Positions 1-9,461 are shown, numbered from the stretch's first letter. The stretch is DNA of 64,000 nt from Acidobacteriota bacterium (GCA_023391155.1 JAEWBM010000029.1:1-64000), one strand, 5' to 3'. Program-made: numbers and translations. The notes: generated from the letters alone by a model not told the origin.

Positions 1-182
1 GCATGGTCGATAGCTATATGGTCGTCGACGGGATGATGTCGTTCAAGATCAACAAGAATTTCGATATCAGGGTCAACGCTCACAACATCGGCGACAAATA
101 TTACATCGACCGCATCGGCGGAGGCCACATTCTACCCGGCCCCGGCCGTGTGATCCTGGTTAGCACCGCGTTCAATTTCTGA
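1..182 (+). CDS. TonB-dependent receptor, C-terminal end (partial)
   Basis: The reading frame entering at base 3 runs to a TGA at 180-182 and gives about 59 residues. They look like the last strands of a TonB-dependent outer-membrane beta-barrel: the segment NAHNIGDKYY is the usual 'N(I/L)xDxxY' turn near the end of siderophore receptors, and the protein ends in Phe (AFNF), the signal used for barrel assembly. The gene starts outside the window. Only 3 bases separate it from a PiuC-like dioxygenase, followed by a PepSY protein; this trio is typical of iron-siderophore loci, so a ferric-siderophore substrate is inferred rather than shown. Confidence 0.8.
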   Translation, partial: MVDSYMVVDGMMSFKINKNFDIRVNAHNIGDKYYIDRIGGGHILPGPGRVILVSTAFNF

Positions 183-185
183 TCG

Positions 186-866
186 ATGTTAATAACGATC
201 CCTAACGTACTAAGCACTGAGACGGTCAAGGCGGCCCGGGCACGGCTCGAGGCCGCCCCGTGGGTTGACGGAAACGTGACGGCGGGGCATCAGTCGCGGC
301 TGGCAAAGCACAACGAACAGGTTCCTGCCGAGGACCCGGCGGCGATCGAGGTCGGCGATATTATCACCGAAGCTCTCGAGGTGAACCCGCTCTTCATATC
401 CGCCGCTCTTCCGCGAAAGATCTTTCCGCCCCTTTTTAATCGTTACACGGGCGGGCAGAGCTTCGGCACTCATATCGACAATTCCATCCGGCAGGTTCCC
501 GGCACCGCGCATCGTGTACGAACAGATCTCTCCGCAACACTGTTCTTTTCGGAACCTGATGAATACGACGGCGGCGAACTTGTGGTTGAGGATACCTACG
601 GCGTACAGCAAGTAAAGCTGCCCGCCGGAAGCTTGATCCTCTACCCGGCAAGCAGCTTGCATCATGTTACGCCGGTCACCCGTGGAGCACGTATGGCGTC
701 GTTCTTTTGGATACAAAGCATGGTTCGCGACGACGGCGAACGCACCCTGCTTTTCGATCTGGATTCGGCGATCCAACGCGTGATCGGCTCCGATCCTGAA
801 CATCCCGCGGCCGTCAGCCTGACGGGCGTTTATCACAACCTATTGAGGCGTTGGGCCGAGGTCTAA
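186..866 (+). CDS. piuC: PKHD-type Fe(II)/2-oxoglutarate dioxygenase (PiuC/YbiX family)
   Basis: The 226-residue protein has the length and layout of the PiuC/YbiX family. The iron-binding triad is visible as H96-x-D98 (in GTHID) and H159 (SSLHH), and R169 is in place to hold 2-oxoglutarate. The motif YDGGELV is the usual loop before the second half of the double-stranded beta-helix. Members are Fe(II)-dependent oxygenases found beside siderophore receptors; the physiological substrate is not known. It starts 3 bases after the receptor stop and is followed 19 bases later by the PepSY gene, so it is almost certainly co-transcribed and probably iron-regulated. No Fur box can be judged because the operon promoter lies outside the window. 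Confidence 0.88.
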   Translation: MLITIPNVLSTETVKAARARLEAAPWVDGNVTAGHQSRLAKHNEQVPAEDPAAIEVGDIITEALEVNPLFISAALPRKIFPPLFNRYTGGQSFGTHIDNSIRQVPGTAHRVRTDLSATLFFSEPDEYDGGELVVEDTYGVQQVKLPAGSLILYPASSLHHVTPVTRGARMASFFWIQSMVRDDGERTLLFDLDSAIQRVIGSDPEHPAAVSLTGVYHNLLRRWAEV

Positions 867-885
867 GACACAAGATCAAACCTGC

Positions 886-2025
886 ATGAAAAAATTCCGA
901 ACTGTCATCTTTTGGGCGCATCTCGCGGCGGGGCTGATCGCCGGCGTCGTGATCTTCATCATGTCGGTCACGGGGGCCTTGCTCTCGTTCGAGCGGCAGA
1001 TGATCGAGGCATCTGAACGCGAAGCCCGCACCGTCGCCGTTCCTGCAAATGCCGGCACATTGCCGCCGTCGCAGATCTTAGGTTCCTTCATTGCGTCTCG
1101 CCCCGGTGCCGAGCCGGCAACACTCACGATACTGAACGAACCGGATGCCGCTTGGCAGCTCTCGCTCGGCCGCGGCGAGATCGCGTTCGTCGATCCCTAT
1201 ACCGGCAGCGTCACCGGGGGCGAGAATCGAACGGTCCGTGATCTCATGTCCGGCCTCCGCAGTTGGCACCGCTGGCTCGCTATGTCGGGCGACACACGTC
1301 CGATCGGCAAAGCGATCACCGGCGCCTCTAACCTGCTCTTCCTCTTTCTCGCGATCTCCGGCATCTATATCTGGTTCCCGCGAAACCTCTCGTGGCGATC
1401 GGCGAAGAATGTGCTCTGGTTCAAGCGCGGACTCACGGGCCGTGCTCGTAACTTTAATTGGCACAACACTATCGGCTTCTGGACGTCACTCTTGCTGATC
1501 ATCTTTACGCTTACCGCGACCGTCATTTCTTACCGCTGGGCATCCGACCTTCTCTACACGCTGACGGGCAATACGCCGCCCGCCTCAGGCCGCCCAGGCG
1601 GAGGTGATTCTGAAAAGGCCCCCTATGCACTTCCCGAAAACCTCGACCTTCTGGTCGAGCGCGCCGCGGGCCACACGCCGGAGTGGCGGTCGATCGCCCT
1701 CCGCCTGCCCATTTCTAAGGACGAAGCATCGTTCACGATCGACGAGGGCATTTACTGGAATATTTTCGGCCGATCGAGTCTGACCCTCGACGCGGCGACC
1801 GGCGATGTGAAAAATTGGGAGCCGTACGGCGAACAGAATGCCGGCCGCCAACTCCGCACGTGGTTCCGATTTACTCACACGGGGGAAACGGGCGGAATCC
1901 CGGGCCAGGTCCTCGGCCTGATCGCCTGCGTCGGCGGCGCTTTTCTAGTGTGGACAGGATTTTCGCTCGCGTTCCGGCGATTCGGCAGATGGCTAAGAGG
2001 CCGTAGACAAGATGACCTTGTCTAG
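886..2025 (+). CDS. PepSY-domain iron-regulated membrane protein (PiuB-like)
   Basis: The 379-residue protein has the classical PepSY-TM topology. A first helix at residues ~7-36 (VIFWAHLAAGLIAGVVIF) begins with a conserved WxH, followed by a periplasmic PepSY segment, two central helices (~145-165 and ~195-215) and a final helix near residue 345. The motif 'RxWHRWLAM' precedes the second helix, as in this family. Proteins of this type sit in the inner membrane beside siderophore receptors and are thought to act as ferric reductases or in iron release. It is the third gene of the iron unit and ends convergently with the gene at 2065, leaving 39 bases. Confidence 0.82.
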   Translation: MKKFRTVIFWAHLAAGLIAGVVIFIMSVTGALLSFERQMIEASEREARTVAVPANAGTLPPSQILGSFIASRPGAEPATLTILNEPDAAWQLSLGRGEIAFVDPYTGSVTGGENRTVRDLMSGLRSWHRWLAMSGDTRPIGKAITGASNLLFLFLAISGIYIWFPRNLSWRSAKNVLWFKRGLTGRARNFNWHNTIGFWTSLLLIIFTLTATVISYRWASDLLYTLTGNTPPASGRPGGGDSEKAPYALPENLDLLVERAAGHTPEWRSIALRLPISKDEASFTIDEGIYWNIFGRSSLTLDAATGDVKNWEPYGEQNAGRQLRTWFRFTHTGETGGIPGQVLGLIACVGGAFLVWTGFSLAFRRFGRWLRGRRQDDLV

Positions 2026-2064
2026 TGCGGTAAGCAGGGGCTCGATCATTGCAGAAGCCGCCGC

Positions 2065-3006
2065 CTAAGCAGTGATGATCACGGCTTTTGAACCGGTAAG
2101 TTCGGAGAAATCCTTGGTATAGATCGCCTCGACGGGGCGACTTTTGTTAACCGCCGCGACCGCGGTGACAATATCTTGCGTTGAAACTAGTCCGCTCTCG
2201 ACATGGGCGATCGCCCATTTCTTAAAGTTCCCTGCCCGGCCGAGCGTTTCCTGTAGCAATTGCAAATACTGAGACTTGGTCTGCACCGGCATTCCGAGGC
2301 TGCCGTTTCGAACCGTATCCAATTCCGGCCAAAAATCGCCCTCGCCCCGCAGCCACTCCTCACGCCAGACCGCTCGGGTGGTATATCCCGTTCGGTTGCC
2401 CGAAACCGGCGGAGGCAATCGAAGGAAAAGCAGATCCGCAGGCGACTCGGCGATAAACTCGCTGATCGGCTTGTTCTGGCAAATATTGTTTTGCCCGTTA
2501 TTTATCGGGTCCGGCAGCGACATCCATATCCGCCGATAGACATTCGAGAGCGGCTGCCGCAGCTCGCGGGTTTCCTCAGTGAATGAATGAACATAATCAC
2601 CGACAGCCATTGCGATGCTAGCGGCGATCGCAAAAGCGAACGGCGACCGCAGCCGATCCAGATTTCTCCGCACGTTATCGAACCACCATGCGTCTGTCTC
2701 GCCGAACCAATTCCGCAAAGCGGGATTCGCAAGCCGGTGTCCCGGTACATAAACATCCTCGAGCACGAGGTTCACATCGTCGTCGGTAAGTTTTTCGGCA
2801 TTATTCTGTATCGAGGCGACGGCAGCGGTCCATGCCGAACGCAGCAGGTCATTCGCCGCAACGCGCACCTGGTACCGCTTGAGGTAAGAGCCAAGCACCG
2901 GATCCGGCGTGAACGGCATCGACACCGATTCAAATTTCGATCGGCGCAGTACGTTCAGGTCAAAAGCGAGCCAGCTTGACGGAAAATGTTTTGGTTGGTG
3001 CATCAT
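2065..3006 (-). CDS. Degenerate D12-class DNA adenine methylase-like protein (tentative)
   Basis: This is a protein of about 313 residues from the ATG at 3006; a GTG at 3048 is an alternative, and neither has a clear ribosome binding site. I do not recognise a characterised orthologue. Its layout resembles the 'DNA adenine methylase' family that carries a glycine-rich motif I, a 'xND' acidic motif, a long helical insert and then L(Y)xDPPY. Here the ND is kept (VAANDLLRSAW), the helical insert is recognisable (FDNVRRNLDRL...IAMAVGDYVHSF), but the glycine-rich loop reads FTPDPVLGSYL and the catalytic DPPY position reads FLRLPPP. If the alignment is right, the protein has lost catalysis and possibly SAM binding. 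No restriction endonuclease is adjacent. Confidence 0.4.
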   Translation of the reverse strand: MMHQPKHFPSSWLAFDLNVLRRSKFESVSMPFTPDPVLGSYLKRYQVRVAANDLLRSAWTAAVASIQNNAEKLTDDDVNLVLEDVYVPGHRLANPALRNWFGETDAWWFDNVRRNLDRLRSPFAFAIAASIAMAVGDYVHSFTEETRELRQPLSNVYRRIWMSLPDPINNGQNNICQNKPISEFIAESPADLLFLRLPPPVSGNRTGYTTRAVWREEWLRGEGDFWPELDTVRNGSLGMPVQTKSQYLQLLQETLGRAGNFKKWAIAHVESGLVSTQDIVTAVAAVNKSRPVEAIYTKDFSELTGSKAVIITA

Positions 3007-3087
3007 CGCCGCCGCGAACGTCGGTCCGCAACTATCAGGATACATCACACGCGTTAACGCACGCTAACGCCTGCGGGCCCCGTCGTG

Positions 3088-4029
3088 CTATTCCGATTCA
3101 AAGCCCGAAAGCTTTAGGACAAACTCCGGAACCAGTGGTTCATCCGGAACTACATTCTCACGTCCTCGGGCTACTGCCCAACGGTGCAGCCACGATATCC
3201 CCGCCGGGCCGTAATACTCGTCCTTTTCTTGGTAAGCAGGGTCTTTCAGCGCGGTCTCGAGATCGACGAATTTATACCCGCGTTTCTTCAACATCCGGGC
3301 GAGCTCGCCAAACCGCTCGGCATTTATAGAATTCGCATGCAGAAGCAGCGTCTGCGAGATCTCCCGGCCGAAGAGCTTTACCGATTGCCGTTCCCAATAA
3401 TCGAGCTTCTGCTCCATGTACGGAACATAGGCGTCTGCGACCCGTTTTGCGAGCTTAGCATCGCCCCGGTCGTTGGCGATGTCATACGCCCGGGCGAAAA
3501 TATAGTCGCCGTTATCGTGCGTTATCGGAGCGATCGTATAGCCGTGTTCTTTCAGGAACGCCGCAAATTCATCTTTGATCTCTTTCGTACGGCCGGTTTG
3601 AAGGAAGGGATGGCGAAAGTATCGCAGCCGCTTTCCCGAACGGCCAAGAAGTTCACTTGTCACCTCTTGTCCGCGAAGGACATCTGCCCGATATTCCGCC
3701 GGGTCTATTCGGTTAAGGCTACGGTGCGAATAGGTGTGATTCCCCAGCTCCAGGCCAGCGTCGAGCCACATCTCGAGCAGCTCGATCTGCGAAGGATCGC
3801 GTTCCTCACCGGCGTAAAGCTTATTCTCGTTGAACCCGACCGCCGGCACCTTGTGTCTCCTCAGGCTCCGCAGCAGCTTTTTGGTTATCGCCAGCCGGGT
3901 CGCCGGGTCATTCTTGGTGGAAACGGTCGGGAGATCGTCGATAGTAACTGCGATCGTGCGTCCGTCCTTCTGCCCAAAGCCGATCGATGCCGAAAGTAAG
4001 AGGGCCAATATAAGTGAAAAAGATCTCAT
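3088..4029 (-). CDS. Polysaccharide deacetylase (NodB-homology), secreted
   Basis: The 313-residue protein starts with a signal peptide (MRSFSLILALLLSASIGFGQ). The NodB-fold motif 1 follows at once as TIDDLP, giving the catalytic base and a metal-binding Asp, and motif 2 is GNHTYSHRSL with the two metal-binding histidines. Such enzymes remove N- or O-acetyl groups from surface glycans or peptidoglycan, outside the cytoplasmic membrane. It is the last gene of a leftward operon behind a VOC protein (3-base gap) and a DinB-like protein. The exact glycan cannot be read from the sequence. Confidence 0.82.
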   Translation of the reverse strand: MRSFSLILALLLSASIGFGQKDGRTIAVTIDDLPTVSTKNDPATRLAITKKLLRSLRRHKVPAVGFNENKLYAGEERDPSQIELLEMWLDAGLELGNHTYSHRSLNRIDPAEYRADVLRGQEVTSELLGRSGKRLRYFRHPFLQTGRTKEIKDEFAAFLKEHGYTIAPITHDNGDYIFARAYDIANDRGDAKLAKRVADAYVPYMEQKLDYWERQSVKLFGREISQTLLLHANSINAERFGELARMLKKRGYKFVDLETALKDPAYQEKDEYYGPAGISWLHRWAVARGRENVVPDEPLVPEFVLKLSGFESE

Positions 4030-4032
4030 AAA

Positions 4033-4449
4033 TTATTTCGCGAAAAGGGTCGACATGTCTCGAAAGCCCTTAAATTCCAAGGCGTTGCCGCTCGGGTCCA
4101 AAAAGAACATGGTCGCCTGCTCGCCCACCTCGCCCGCAAATCGGATCCTAGGCTCGATCACAAATTCGACGCCCTGTGTCCGCAGCTTTTCCGCAAGGTC
4201 TTTCCATTCGTCCATCGGCAAAACAACGCCGAAATGCGGTACAGGAACGTCGTCCGCGTCAACTTTATTTGCCGCTTTCGCAGTGACGCGGCCCGGTGCA
4301 AGATGCGTAACGATCTGATGCCCGAAAAGGTCAAAATCGATCCATGTGTCCGAGCTGCGCCCCTCGCGACAGCCTAGCACTTCGCCGTAGAAACGACGTG
4401 CGGCGTCAAGATCATCGACCGGAAACGCGAGATGAAACGGCCCCTTCAT
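4033..4449 (-). CDS. VOC (glyoxalase/bleomycin-resistance fold) family protein
   Basis: The 138 residues cover one complete VOC domain of paired beta-alpha-beta-beta-beta modules. It starts [22 protein letters not shown], the standard first strand and helix, and ends with the standard metal-site segment [15 protein letters not shown]. Family members are metal-dependent lyases, dioxygenases or drug-binding proteins. Histidine (FHLAFPV) and glutamate (ALEFKG) sit at the expected metal positions, so it could be an active metalloenzyme, but the substrate cannot be predicted. Its ATG overlaps the stop of the DinB-like gene by 4 bases, which implies coupled translation. Confidence 0.8.
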   Translation of the reverse strand: MKGPFHLAFPVDDLDAARRFYGEVLGCREGRSSDTWIDFDLFGHQIVTHLAPGRVTAKAANKVDADDVPVPHFGVVLPMDEWKDLAEKLRTQGVEFVIEPRIRFAGEVGEQATMFFLDPSGNALEFKGFRDMSTLFAK

Positions 4450-4943
4450 ACTCCGGCTGCCTCCTCGCGTACCGCCTTTGCTATCTGTCTTATCGATCCA
4501 AGGTGATAGGCGGTATGGGCGACCATCGCAATGCCCTCGCCGACTCGCCGCTCATCCCACGACTCGATCCCCGCGATGCAGCGCAGCGTCTTTTCGTACG
4601 TGTCCCTGACCGTGGAACGCAAAGCGTCCCATTCCTCGGCGTTCACCGTTTCGATCAGCCAACTGTCGTCCCAATTGACCTTTTCCGTCCTTCCGGTCAT
4701 AAATTCGCACAGCCGGTCGAGATAGAACTTCGCGTGCTCGGTCTGTGCCACGAGCGTCGTTCCGTAAAACTCCCGCGACGCCGCCGATGCCGATACCGCG
4801 TCGATGGTCGCGAATACCCCAACTCCATGATCAAGATATGCCGACCCTTGCCCCTCCGGTGACCCCTCAAAGGTCTCTCTGAGAAGGTATGCCAGGGCCT
4901 CGATAAAATGCCCCGCAGCAATGTTATTCTTATCGTTTTCCAT
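4446..4943 (-). CDS. DinB/YfiT-family four-helix metal-binding protein
   Basis: From the ATG at 4943 this is a 165-residue, largely helical protein; a longer TTG-started form would begin at 4961. Histidines sit where DinB-fold proteins bind a metal: one in an early helix (AAGHFIEAL), one in [12 protein letters not shown], and a pair near the end in [14 protein letters not shown]. The last segment, 'H-x3-H-x-G-x-I-R-Q', is diagnostic. The family includes thiol-dependent transferases and damage-inducible proteins of unknown role. It heads the leftward operon with the VOC and deacetylase genes. Its start lies only about 20 bases from the divergent methyltransferase start at 4964. Confidence 0.72.
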   Translation of the reverse strand: MENDKNNIAAGHFIEALAYLLRETFEGSPEGQGSAYLDHGVGVFATIDAVSASAASREFYGTTLVAQTEHAKFYLDRLCEFMTGRTEKVNWDDSWLIETVNAEEWDALRSTVRDTYEKTLRCIAGIESWDERRVGEGIAMVAHTAYHLGSIRQIAKAVREEAAGV

Positions 4944-4963
4944 TTGTGTTACCCTTTTCAACC

Positions 4964-6184
4964 GTGAACGAAAAAGTCGATCAATTTATCAACGAATTCG
5001 ACGAGAGCCTCTCCGCCGGCACCTTTATAAAGATGTCACTCGGCAATTATAAGGGGAGCGATGACCATCTTCAAAAAATTATGATGCGCATCGTTGCCGC
5101 CAAACGCGGCAAGCGTCTATTTGTACAGTATAAATACGAGACACGCGACGTCGTGAAGAACTATCCGCTCTCCGACGGACGCCGCCTCCTCACCGAATTC
5201 CTCGAAAGCGGTTTTCGCAATGCCCACCTTTTTTCCATAGAGCGTGACCTGCAGCTCGATATCGGAAAACGAAACGCTCGACTGAATACAGGTAAGCCGA
5301 GTATCAAAAACCTGCCCTCGATCGCCCACGATCGAGAAAAGGCCGCGGCCGTCGATCGATCATCATATTACCTGAGGCTGCTCGGCATCACCGGCGATTC
5401 CGGCGAGGTCCTTTCTCGCCAATACGACAAATGGAAACAGATCAATAAGTTTGTTGAGATCCTCGCCAATCTTTACCGCCGATCGGATCTCGGCGAAAGA
5501 AATGCCGTCAAGATCGTCGATATGGGCTCCGGTAAGGGGTATCTGACCTTTGCCGCTTACGACTATTTCACAAACACGTTGGGTCTAAAGGTCTCAATGA
5601 AAGGCGTGGATGCCCGCGGCGAACAGATAAAGCTGTGTAACGAAGTTGCCGTTGCGGGCGGCTACGATGGGCTGCGGTTCGAAGAAGGGATGATCGGCGA
5701 CGTCGATGCCGCGGGTGCCGATATAGTCATTGCGCTCCACGCGTGTGACACGGCGACCGACGGTGCGATCTTTAAAGGCATCGCTGCCGGGGCGTCGATG
5801 ATCGTTACTGCACCTTGTTGCCACCGCGAGATCCGGACGCAGCTTAAGCCTCCGCCGAATCTCGAGGGGATTCTACGCCACCCCGTGATGCTTTCTCGAA
5901 TGGCTCAAATGCTAACAGACGGCCTGCGTTCGCTCATTCTCGAACGCGAGGGTTACGCCACGCGGATGATCGAATTTGTTGACACCGAACACACGCCGAT
6001 GAACGTAATGCTAACGTCCGTTCGGCAAGGTTCCGGAACATATCGCGAGGCAGCGGACGAGATCGAGCAGATCCTTGTCGATTACGGCATCCAGGAACAG
6101 CACCTCCTCGGCCTCCTTAAAAAAGATCGAGGCCGCACCGCCGAAGCAGGTGCAGCCCACGATCAACCAAGGACCTCGATATAA
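4964..6184 (+). CDS. SAM-dependent methyltransferase, Methyltransf_32-like (METTL25/GSTCD relatives)
   Basis: This is a 406-residue protein from the GTG at 4964; the GTG at 4946 is possible but would collide with the divergent DinB start. The N-terminal third (SAGTFIKMSLGNYKG...) is a separate accessory domain. The catalytic domain begins near residue 185 with a clear SAM motif I, VDMGSGKGYLTFAAY. It continues with GVDARGEQIKLCNE, the ALHACDTATD motif and APCCHREIR, which together mark the Methyltransf_32 group. Eukaryotic relatives are METTL25-type and GSTCD proteins; a bacterial substrate is not established, although RNA is plausible. It is a single-gene unit, separated from rpmE by a promoter. 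Confidence 0.72.
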   Translation: MNEKVDQFINEFDESLSAGTFIKMSLGNYKGSDDHLQKIMMRIVAAKRGKRLFVQYKYETRDVVKNYPLSDGRRLLTEFLESGFRNAHLFSIERDLQLDIGKRNARLNTGKPSIKNLPSIAHDREKAAAVDRSSYYLRLLGITGDSGEVLSRQYDKWKQINKFVEILANLYRRSDLGERNAVKIVDMGSGKGYLTFAAYDYFTNTLGLKVSMKGVDARGEQIKLCNEVAVAGGYDGLRFEEGMIGDVDAAGADIVIALHACDTATDGAIFKGIAAGASMIVTAPCCHREIRTQLKPPPNLEGILRHPVMLSRMAQMLTDGLRSLILEREGYATRMIEFVDTEHTPMNVMLTSVRQGSGTYREAADEIEQILVDYGIQEQHLLGLLKKDRGRTAEAGAAHDQPRTSI

Positions 6185-6230
6185 CTAGCTTGCGTATGAC
6201 AGCCCGTTTTTTTTCTCACCGTCCAATTCC

Positions 6231-6260
6231 TTGACCAATTGCACCGCAAAGAGCTATTAT
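6231..6260 (+). promoter_or_regulatory. Sigma-70-type promoter of rpmE
   Basis: A -35 box TTGACC (6231-6236) and a -10 box TATTAT (6255-6260) are separated by 18 bases, close to the sigma-70 consensus. Transcription would start near 6267, about 30 bases before the rpmE ATG, leaving room for the AGAGAAGG ribosome binding site. Confidence 0.6.
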
Positions 6261-6296
6261 TACTGTTTGTCTTTTGCAATAAGAGAAGGCCATATC

Positions 6297-6515
6297 ATGA
6301 AGAAAGAAATTCATCCGAACTATCAGGACGTCACCGTGACCTGCGCCTGTGGACATTCGTTCCAAACCCGCTCAACACTGGGCGAGGAGCTCCATATAGA
6401 GATCTGCTCTGCTTGCCACCCGTTCTTTACAGGCAAGCAAAAGCTCGTCGATACGGCAGGACGCGTTGATCGGTTTAACAAACGCTATGCACGCGGTGCA
6501 AAGGCGACGAAATAG
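6297..6515 (+). CDS. rpmE: 50S ribosomal protein L31 (zinc-binding type)
   Basis: The 72-residue protein starts at the ATG at 6297, which follows an AGAGAAGG ribosome binding site. It is the standard bacterial L31: it opens [12 protein letters not shown], and the four-cysteine zinc site is present as CAC in the first half and [10 protein letters not shown] in the second. L31 bridges the ribosomal subunits at the top of the central protuberance. The C+ form suggests that zinc-free paralogues, if any, lie elsewhere. It has its own promoter at 6231 and a long hairpin downstream. It is near the YqhQ-like gene and prfA, a conserved neighbourhood in several phyla. Confidence 0.96.
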   Translation: MKKEIHPNYQDVTVTCACGHSFQTRSTLGEELHIEICSACHPFFTGKQKLVDTAGRVDRFNKRYARGAKATK

Positions 6516-6560
6516 GCTTTTAGTGGAGATCACCAGCCACCAGTATTAGCTTTCATAAAG

Positions 6561-6633
6561 ATGCCGGGCCTTTTGGCGTAGGGCCGGTCGGGAACTCCCC
6601 GTCCGCCTTGCCAGCAAAAGGCCCGGCATTTTT
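6561..6633 (+). terminator. Intrinsic terminator after rpmE with a long stem
   Basis: ATGCCGGGCCTTTTG (6561-6575) is an exact inverted match to CAAAAGGCCCGGCAT (6615-6629). This gives a perfect 15-bp stem followed by TTTTT (6629-6633). The 39-base loop can itself fold weakly around GGCCGG and CCCCGTCC. Its position, ending about 12 bases before the next start codon, suits a terminator or attenuator between rpmE and the YetF-type gene. Confidence 0.7.
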
Positions 6634-6645
6634 GGCTAATGCATT

Positions 6646-7182
6646 ATGGAAAAGCTCTACACGGTAGATTGGGAAAGGCTTTTCGTTCCGCACGACTCTC
6701 TTCTCGAGATGATCATACGCGGTTCTATAATGTTCCTGGTGCTTTTCGCTCTGTTGCGGGTCTTTCGCCGACAGGCCGGGGCACTCGGCGTAGCCGATCT
6801 GCTGGTGATCGTCGTTGTCGCTGATGCGGCGTCTAATGGGTTTCACGGCGAAGGCTTTTCGCTGACCGAATCGGCCGTTGTCGTCGCTACCATCTTTGCG
6901 TGGGATTGGGCCCTCGATTGGCTCGGTTATAAGTCAGAATTGTTCCGCAGTATGATCGAGCCTGAGCCCTTGAAGGTCATAAAAGACGGGCGCATCCTTC
7001 GAAAAAATCTCGCAAGCGAGATGATCACTGAGGACGAATTGTGGTCGCAATTGCGATTGCAGGGAATTGATGACCTCACAATGGTCAAAGAGGCTTACTT
7101 CGAAAGCGGCGGTGATTTCAGCGTTCTCCGCCACGACAAAAAGCACCAAGTCAACAAAACCGACGATAAAGCCGTCAATTAA
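6646..7182 (+). CDS. YetF/DUF421-family inner-membrane protein
   Basis: The 178-residue protein has three predicted membrane helices in its first ~95 residues ([47 protein letters not shown]). A cytoplasmic domain follows with the family motif [25 protein letters not shown]. These features define DUF421/YetF proteins, which are widespread and implicated in stress or spore-membrane functions in Firmicutes but have no agreed biochemical role. It lies between rpmE and the YqhQ-like gene, directly after the rpmE terminator, and its hydrophilic C-terminus is short for the family. Confidence 0.82.
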   Translation: MEKLYTVDWERLFVPHDSLLEMIIRGSIMFLVLFALLRVFRRQAGALGVADLLVIVVVADAASNGFHGEGFSLTESAVVVATIFAWDWALDWLGYKSELFRSMIEPEPLKVIKDGRILRKNLASEMITEDELWSQLRLQGIDDLTMVKEAYFESGGDFSVLRHDKKHQVNKTDDKAVN

Positions 7183-7240
7183 TCAGATGAAACACCCAAA
7201 GCGTACCCGCACTCTTCGATTCATTCATACCGTATTTGCA

Positions 7241-8329
7241 ATGGAACGCGACCTTATCGTCGGCGGACAAGCCGTCATGGAAGGCGTTATGATGCGGACA
7301 CCGTCCGCATACGCTATCGCCTGCCGCAAGGCTGACGGAACCATAGTAAAGACGGCCGAGAAATTGCCGAAATGGAGCGACAAATATAAGTGGCTCAATA
7401 TTCCGGTGCTTCGCGGGGGCGCGACTTTGATCCAGACCATGGCCCTGGGCGTCAAAGCTCTCAATTTCTCCGCCAAGATCTACGAAGACGACATTAAAGA
7501 GCAAGAGGAGCTGGCGAAGGCCCGCGTGGTCGCGCCCGAACTCGCCCTGGCCGACGGCACAGCCGATGAAGATTTCACCAGGGCCCCCGCGAAGTTGACG
7601 CTTCCGGCGGAACCCAAGTCAAAAGGAAAAGCATCGCAATCCGCGGGAGCCGTCGGATCGATCATTTTCGCCCTCGCTTTCAATATTCTGCTCTTTGTCG
7701 TTGCGCCGCTGCTTGTCACCAATGTCGGGTTCATCGCCTTGGGATGGGCCGAACCCCCCGTTATTGCATCTGAAGCAGCTTGGTGGCAGTCCGCTTACGC
7801 TTATGTCTGGGAGACCAAACCGCATTCGTGGATCGCATTCAACCTCGTCGACGGCATCGTCCGAATGATCTTTTTTGTGATCATGATCTTTTCGATGTCG
7901 TTCCTAAAAGATATCCGCCGCGTCTTCGAATATCACGGAGCCGAACATAAAACGGTCTTCACCTGGGAAAAGGGCTTGGACCTCAACGTAAGGAATGCTC
8001 ATCCGCAAAAGCGCCAGCATCCACGCTGTGGAACCTCGTTCCTGATGGTCGTGATGCTCGTTTCGATCGTGCTTTTTTCCGTGATCGCCTTTGAACAGAC
8101 ATGGCTCAACCTCGTCGTCCGCATCGCCCTTATGCCGCTCGTCGCCGGGCTTTCGTACGAGGTGATCCGTTACGCGGCGAAAAAGGAATCGAGTGCGGTC
8201 TTTAAGTTAATGACGCTTCCCGGTATTTGGCTGCAGAATATCACCACCCAGGAGCCCGATGATGAGCAGCTCGAGGTCGCGATCGAGGCATTGAACGAAT
8301 CGCTCAAGCTCGAACCGGAGGCCGCCTGA
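7241..8329 (+). CDS. DUF1385 / YqhQ-family membrane protein
   Basis: From the ATG at 7241 the protein has 362 residues and opens [20 protein letters not shown], the hallmark [10 protein letters not shown] motif of DUF1385 proteins. An upstream ATG at 7187 is possible, but the extra residues do not fit the family. Hydrophobic segments lie around [35 protein letters not shown] and [18 protein letters not shown]. The conserved cytoplasmic signature [12 protein letters not shown] and the HPRCGTSFL box are both present. The family is annotated as putative metal-dependent enzymes on the basis of conserved His/Cys residues; the function is unproven. It ends 6 bases before prfA, an arrangement seen in many bacteria. 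Confidence 0.88.
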   Translation: MERDLIVGGQAVMEGVMMRTPSAYAIACRKADGTIVKTAEKLPKWSDKYKWLNIPVLRGGATLIQTMALGVKALNFSAKIYEDDIKEQEELAKARVVAPELALADGTADEDFTRAPAKLTLPAEPKSKGKASQSAGAVGSIIFALAFNILLFVVAPLLVTNVGFIALGWAEPPVIASEAAWWQSAYAYVWETKPHSWIAFNLVDGIVRMIFFVIMIFSMSFLKDIRRVFEYHGAEHKTVFTWEKGLDLNVRNAHPQKRQHPRCGTSFLMVVMLVSIVLFSVIAFEQTWLNLVVRIALMPLVAGLSYEVIRYAAKKESSAVFKLMTLPGIWLQNITTQEPDDEQLEVAIEALNESLKLEPEAA

Positions 8330-8335
8330 ACCTCT

Positions 8336-9412
8336 ATGCTGGAAAAGCTGGAACAGATCGAAGCTAATTACGAAGAGCTGACTCGGCAGATCTCGTCTCC
8401 CGAGATAATGTCCGATATGAAGGCCTATGCAAAGCTGATGAAGCAGCATAGCGACCTTGGCGAGATCGTCGAAAAATATCGCGAGGTCAAACGTCTCCGC
8501 ACCGAACTCGCCGGCGCCAAAGAGCTTGCCGAGGCGGCGGATGACGAAGAGATGCGGGATATGGCATGGGCCGAGGTGGAAGAGATCGAGGCACAGCTCC
8601 CGCCTGCCGAGGAGGCCCTTAAATTCCTCCTGCTGCCCAAGGATCCCAATGACGAAAAGAACGTCATTCTCGAGATCCGAGCCGGCACCGGCGGCGATGA
8701 GGCGACGCTTTTTGCCGCAGAAATGCTTCGAATGTACGCCCGCTATGCCGAACAACAGGGCTGGAAGATGGAGATCATGGAATCGGCCGACACCGGCGTC
8801 GGGGGCATAAAGGAAGCGATCGCGATGATCGAGGGCAACAACGTCTATTCGAAAATGCGCTACGAATCCGGAGTCCACCGCGTTCAGCGAGTGCCGCAAA
8901 CCGAGACCAGCGGCCGGATCCACACATCGGCGGTAACCGTCGCTGTACTTCCCGAAGCCGAAGAAGTAGACATCCAGATCAACCAGAACGATCTAAGGAT
9001 CGACACATTCTGCTCCTCGGGCCCCGGAGGCCAATCGGTCAACACCACCTACTCTGCCGTCCGCATAACCCATATGCCAACCGGGCTCGTGGTTTCGATG
9101 CAGGATGAAAAATCGCAGATCAAGAACCGCGAAAAGGCGATGCGGGTCTTGCGGGCGCGGCTGCAGGAGATCGAAGAGCAAAAGCAGCACGACGCACTTT
9201 CAGCCGAACGCAAACAGATGGTCGGCAGCGGTGACCGCTCTGAAAAGATCCGCACTTACAATTTCAAGGAAAATCGCGTAACAGACCACCGCATCGGCCT
9301 CACCGTCCATCAGCTCGACCTTGTAATGCAGGGCCAGATCGACGAGATAATCGAAGCGCTGCGGACACACTATCAAACGGAAAAGTTGAAAGCAGAGGCG
9401 GTTACAGGGTAA
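8336..9412 (+). CDS. prfA: Peptide chain release factor 1
   Basis: The 358-residue protein is a full-length class I release factor. The peptidyl-tRNA hydrolysis motif GGQ is present in [12 protein letters not shown]. The stop-codon recognition loop reads [17 protein letters not shown], so the 'PxT' tripeptide that defines RF1 is PQT here, unlike the SPF of RF2. It therefore should read UAA and UAG. The N-terminal coiled coil begins [15 protein letters not shown], as expected. prfA lies 6 bases after the YqhQ-like gene and is followed by a 49-base gap. The usual partner prmC is not next to it. Confidence 0.97.
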   Translation: MLEKLEQIEANYEELTRQISSPEIMSDMKAYAKLMKQHSDLGEIVEKYREVKRLRTELAGAKELAEAADDEEMRDMAWAEVEEIEAQLPPAEEALKFLLLPKDPNDEKNVILEIRAGTGGDEATLFAAEMLRMYARYAEQQGWKMEIMESADTGVGGIKEAIAMIEGNNVYSKMRYESGVHRVQRVPQTETSGRIHTSAVTVAVLPEAEEVDIQINQNDLRIDTFCSSGPGGQSVNTTYSAVRITHMPTGLVVSMQDEKSQIKNREKAMRVLRARLQEIEEQKQHDALSAERKQMVGSGDRSEKIRTYNFKENRVTDHRIGLTVHQLDLVMQGQIDEIIEALRTHYQTEKLKAEAVTG

Positions 9413-9461
9413 GCGGCCGACGTGGCCATTGCCACCGGCGGCCTGCAGAAAACGTTGAACT

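Noticed and set aside
210..836. A 208-codon minus-strand frame opposite the PiuC-like gene
   Set aside because: Antisense of a gene with intact catalytic residues, and no signal of its own.
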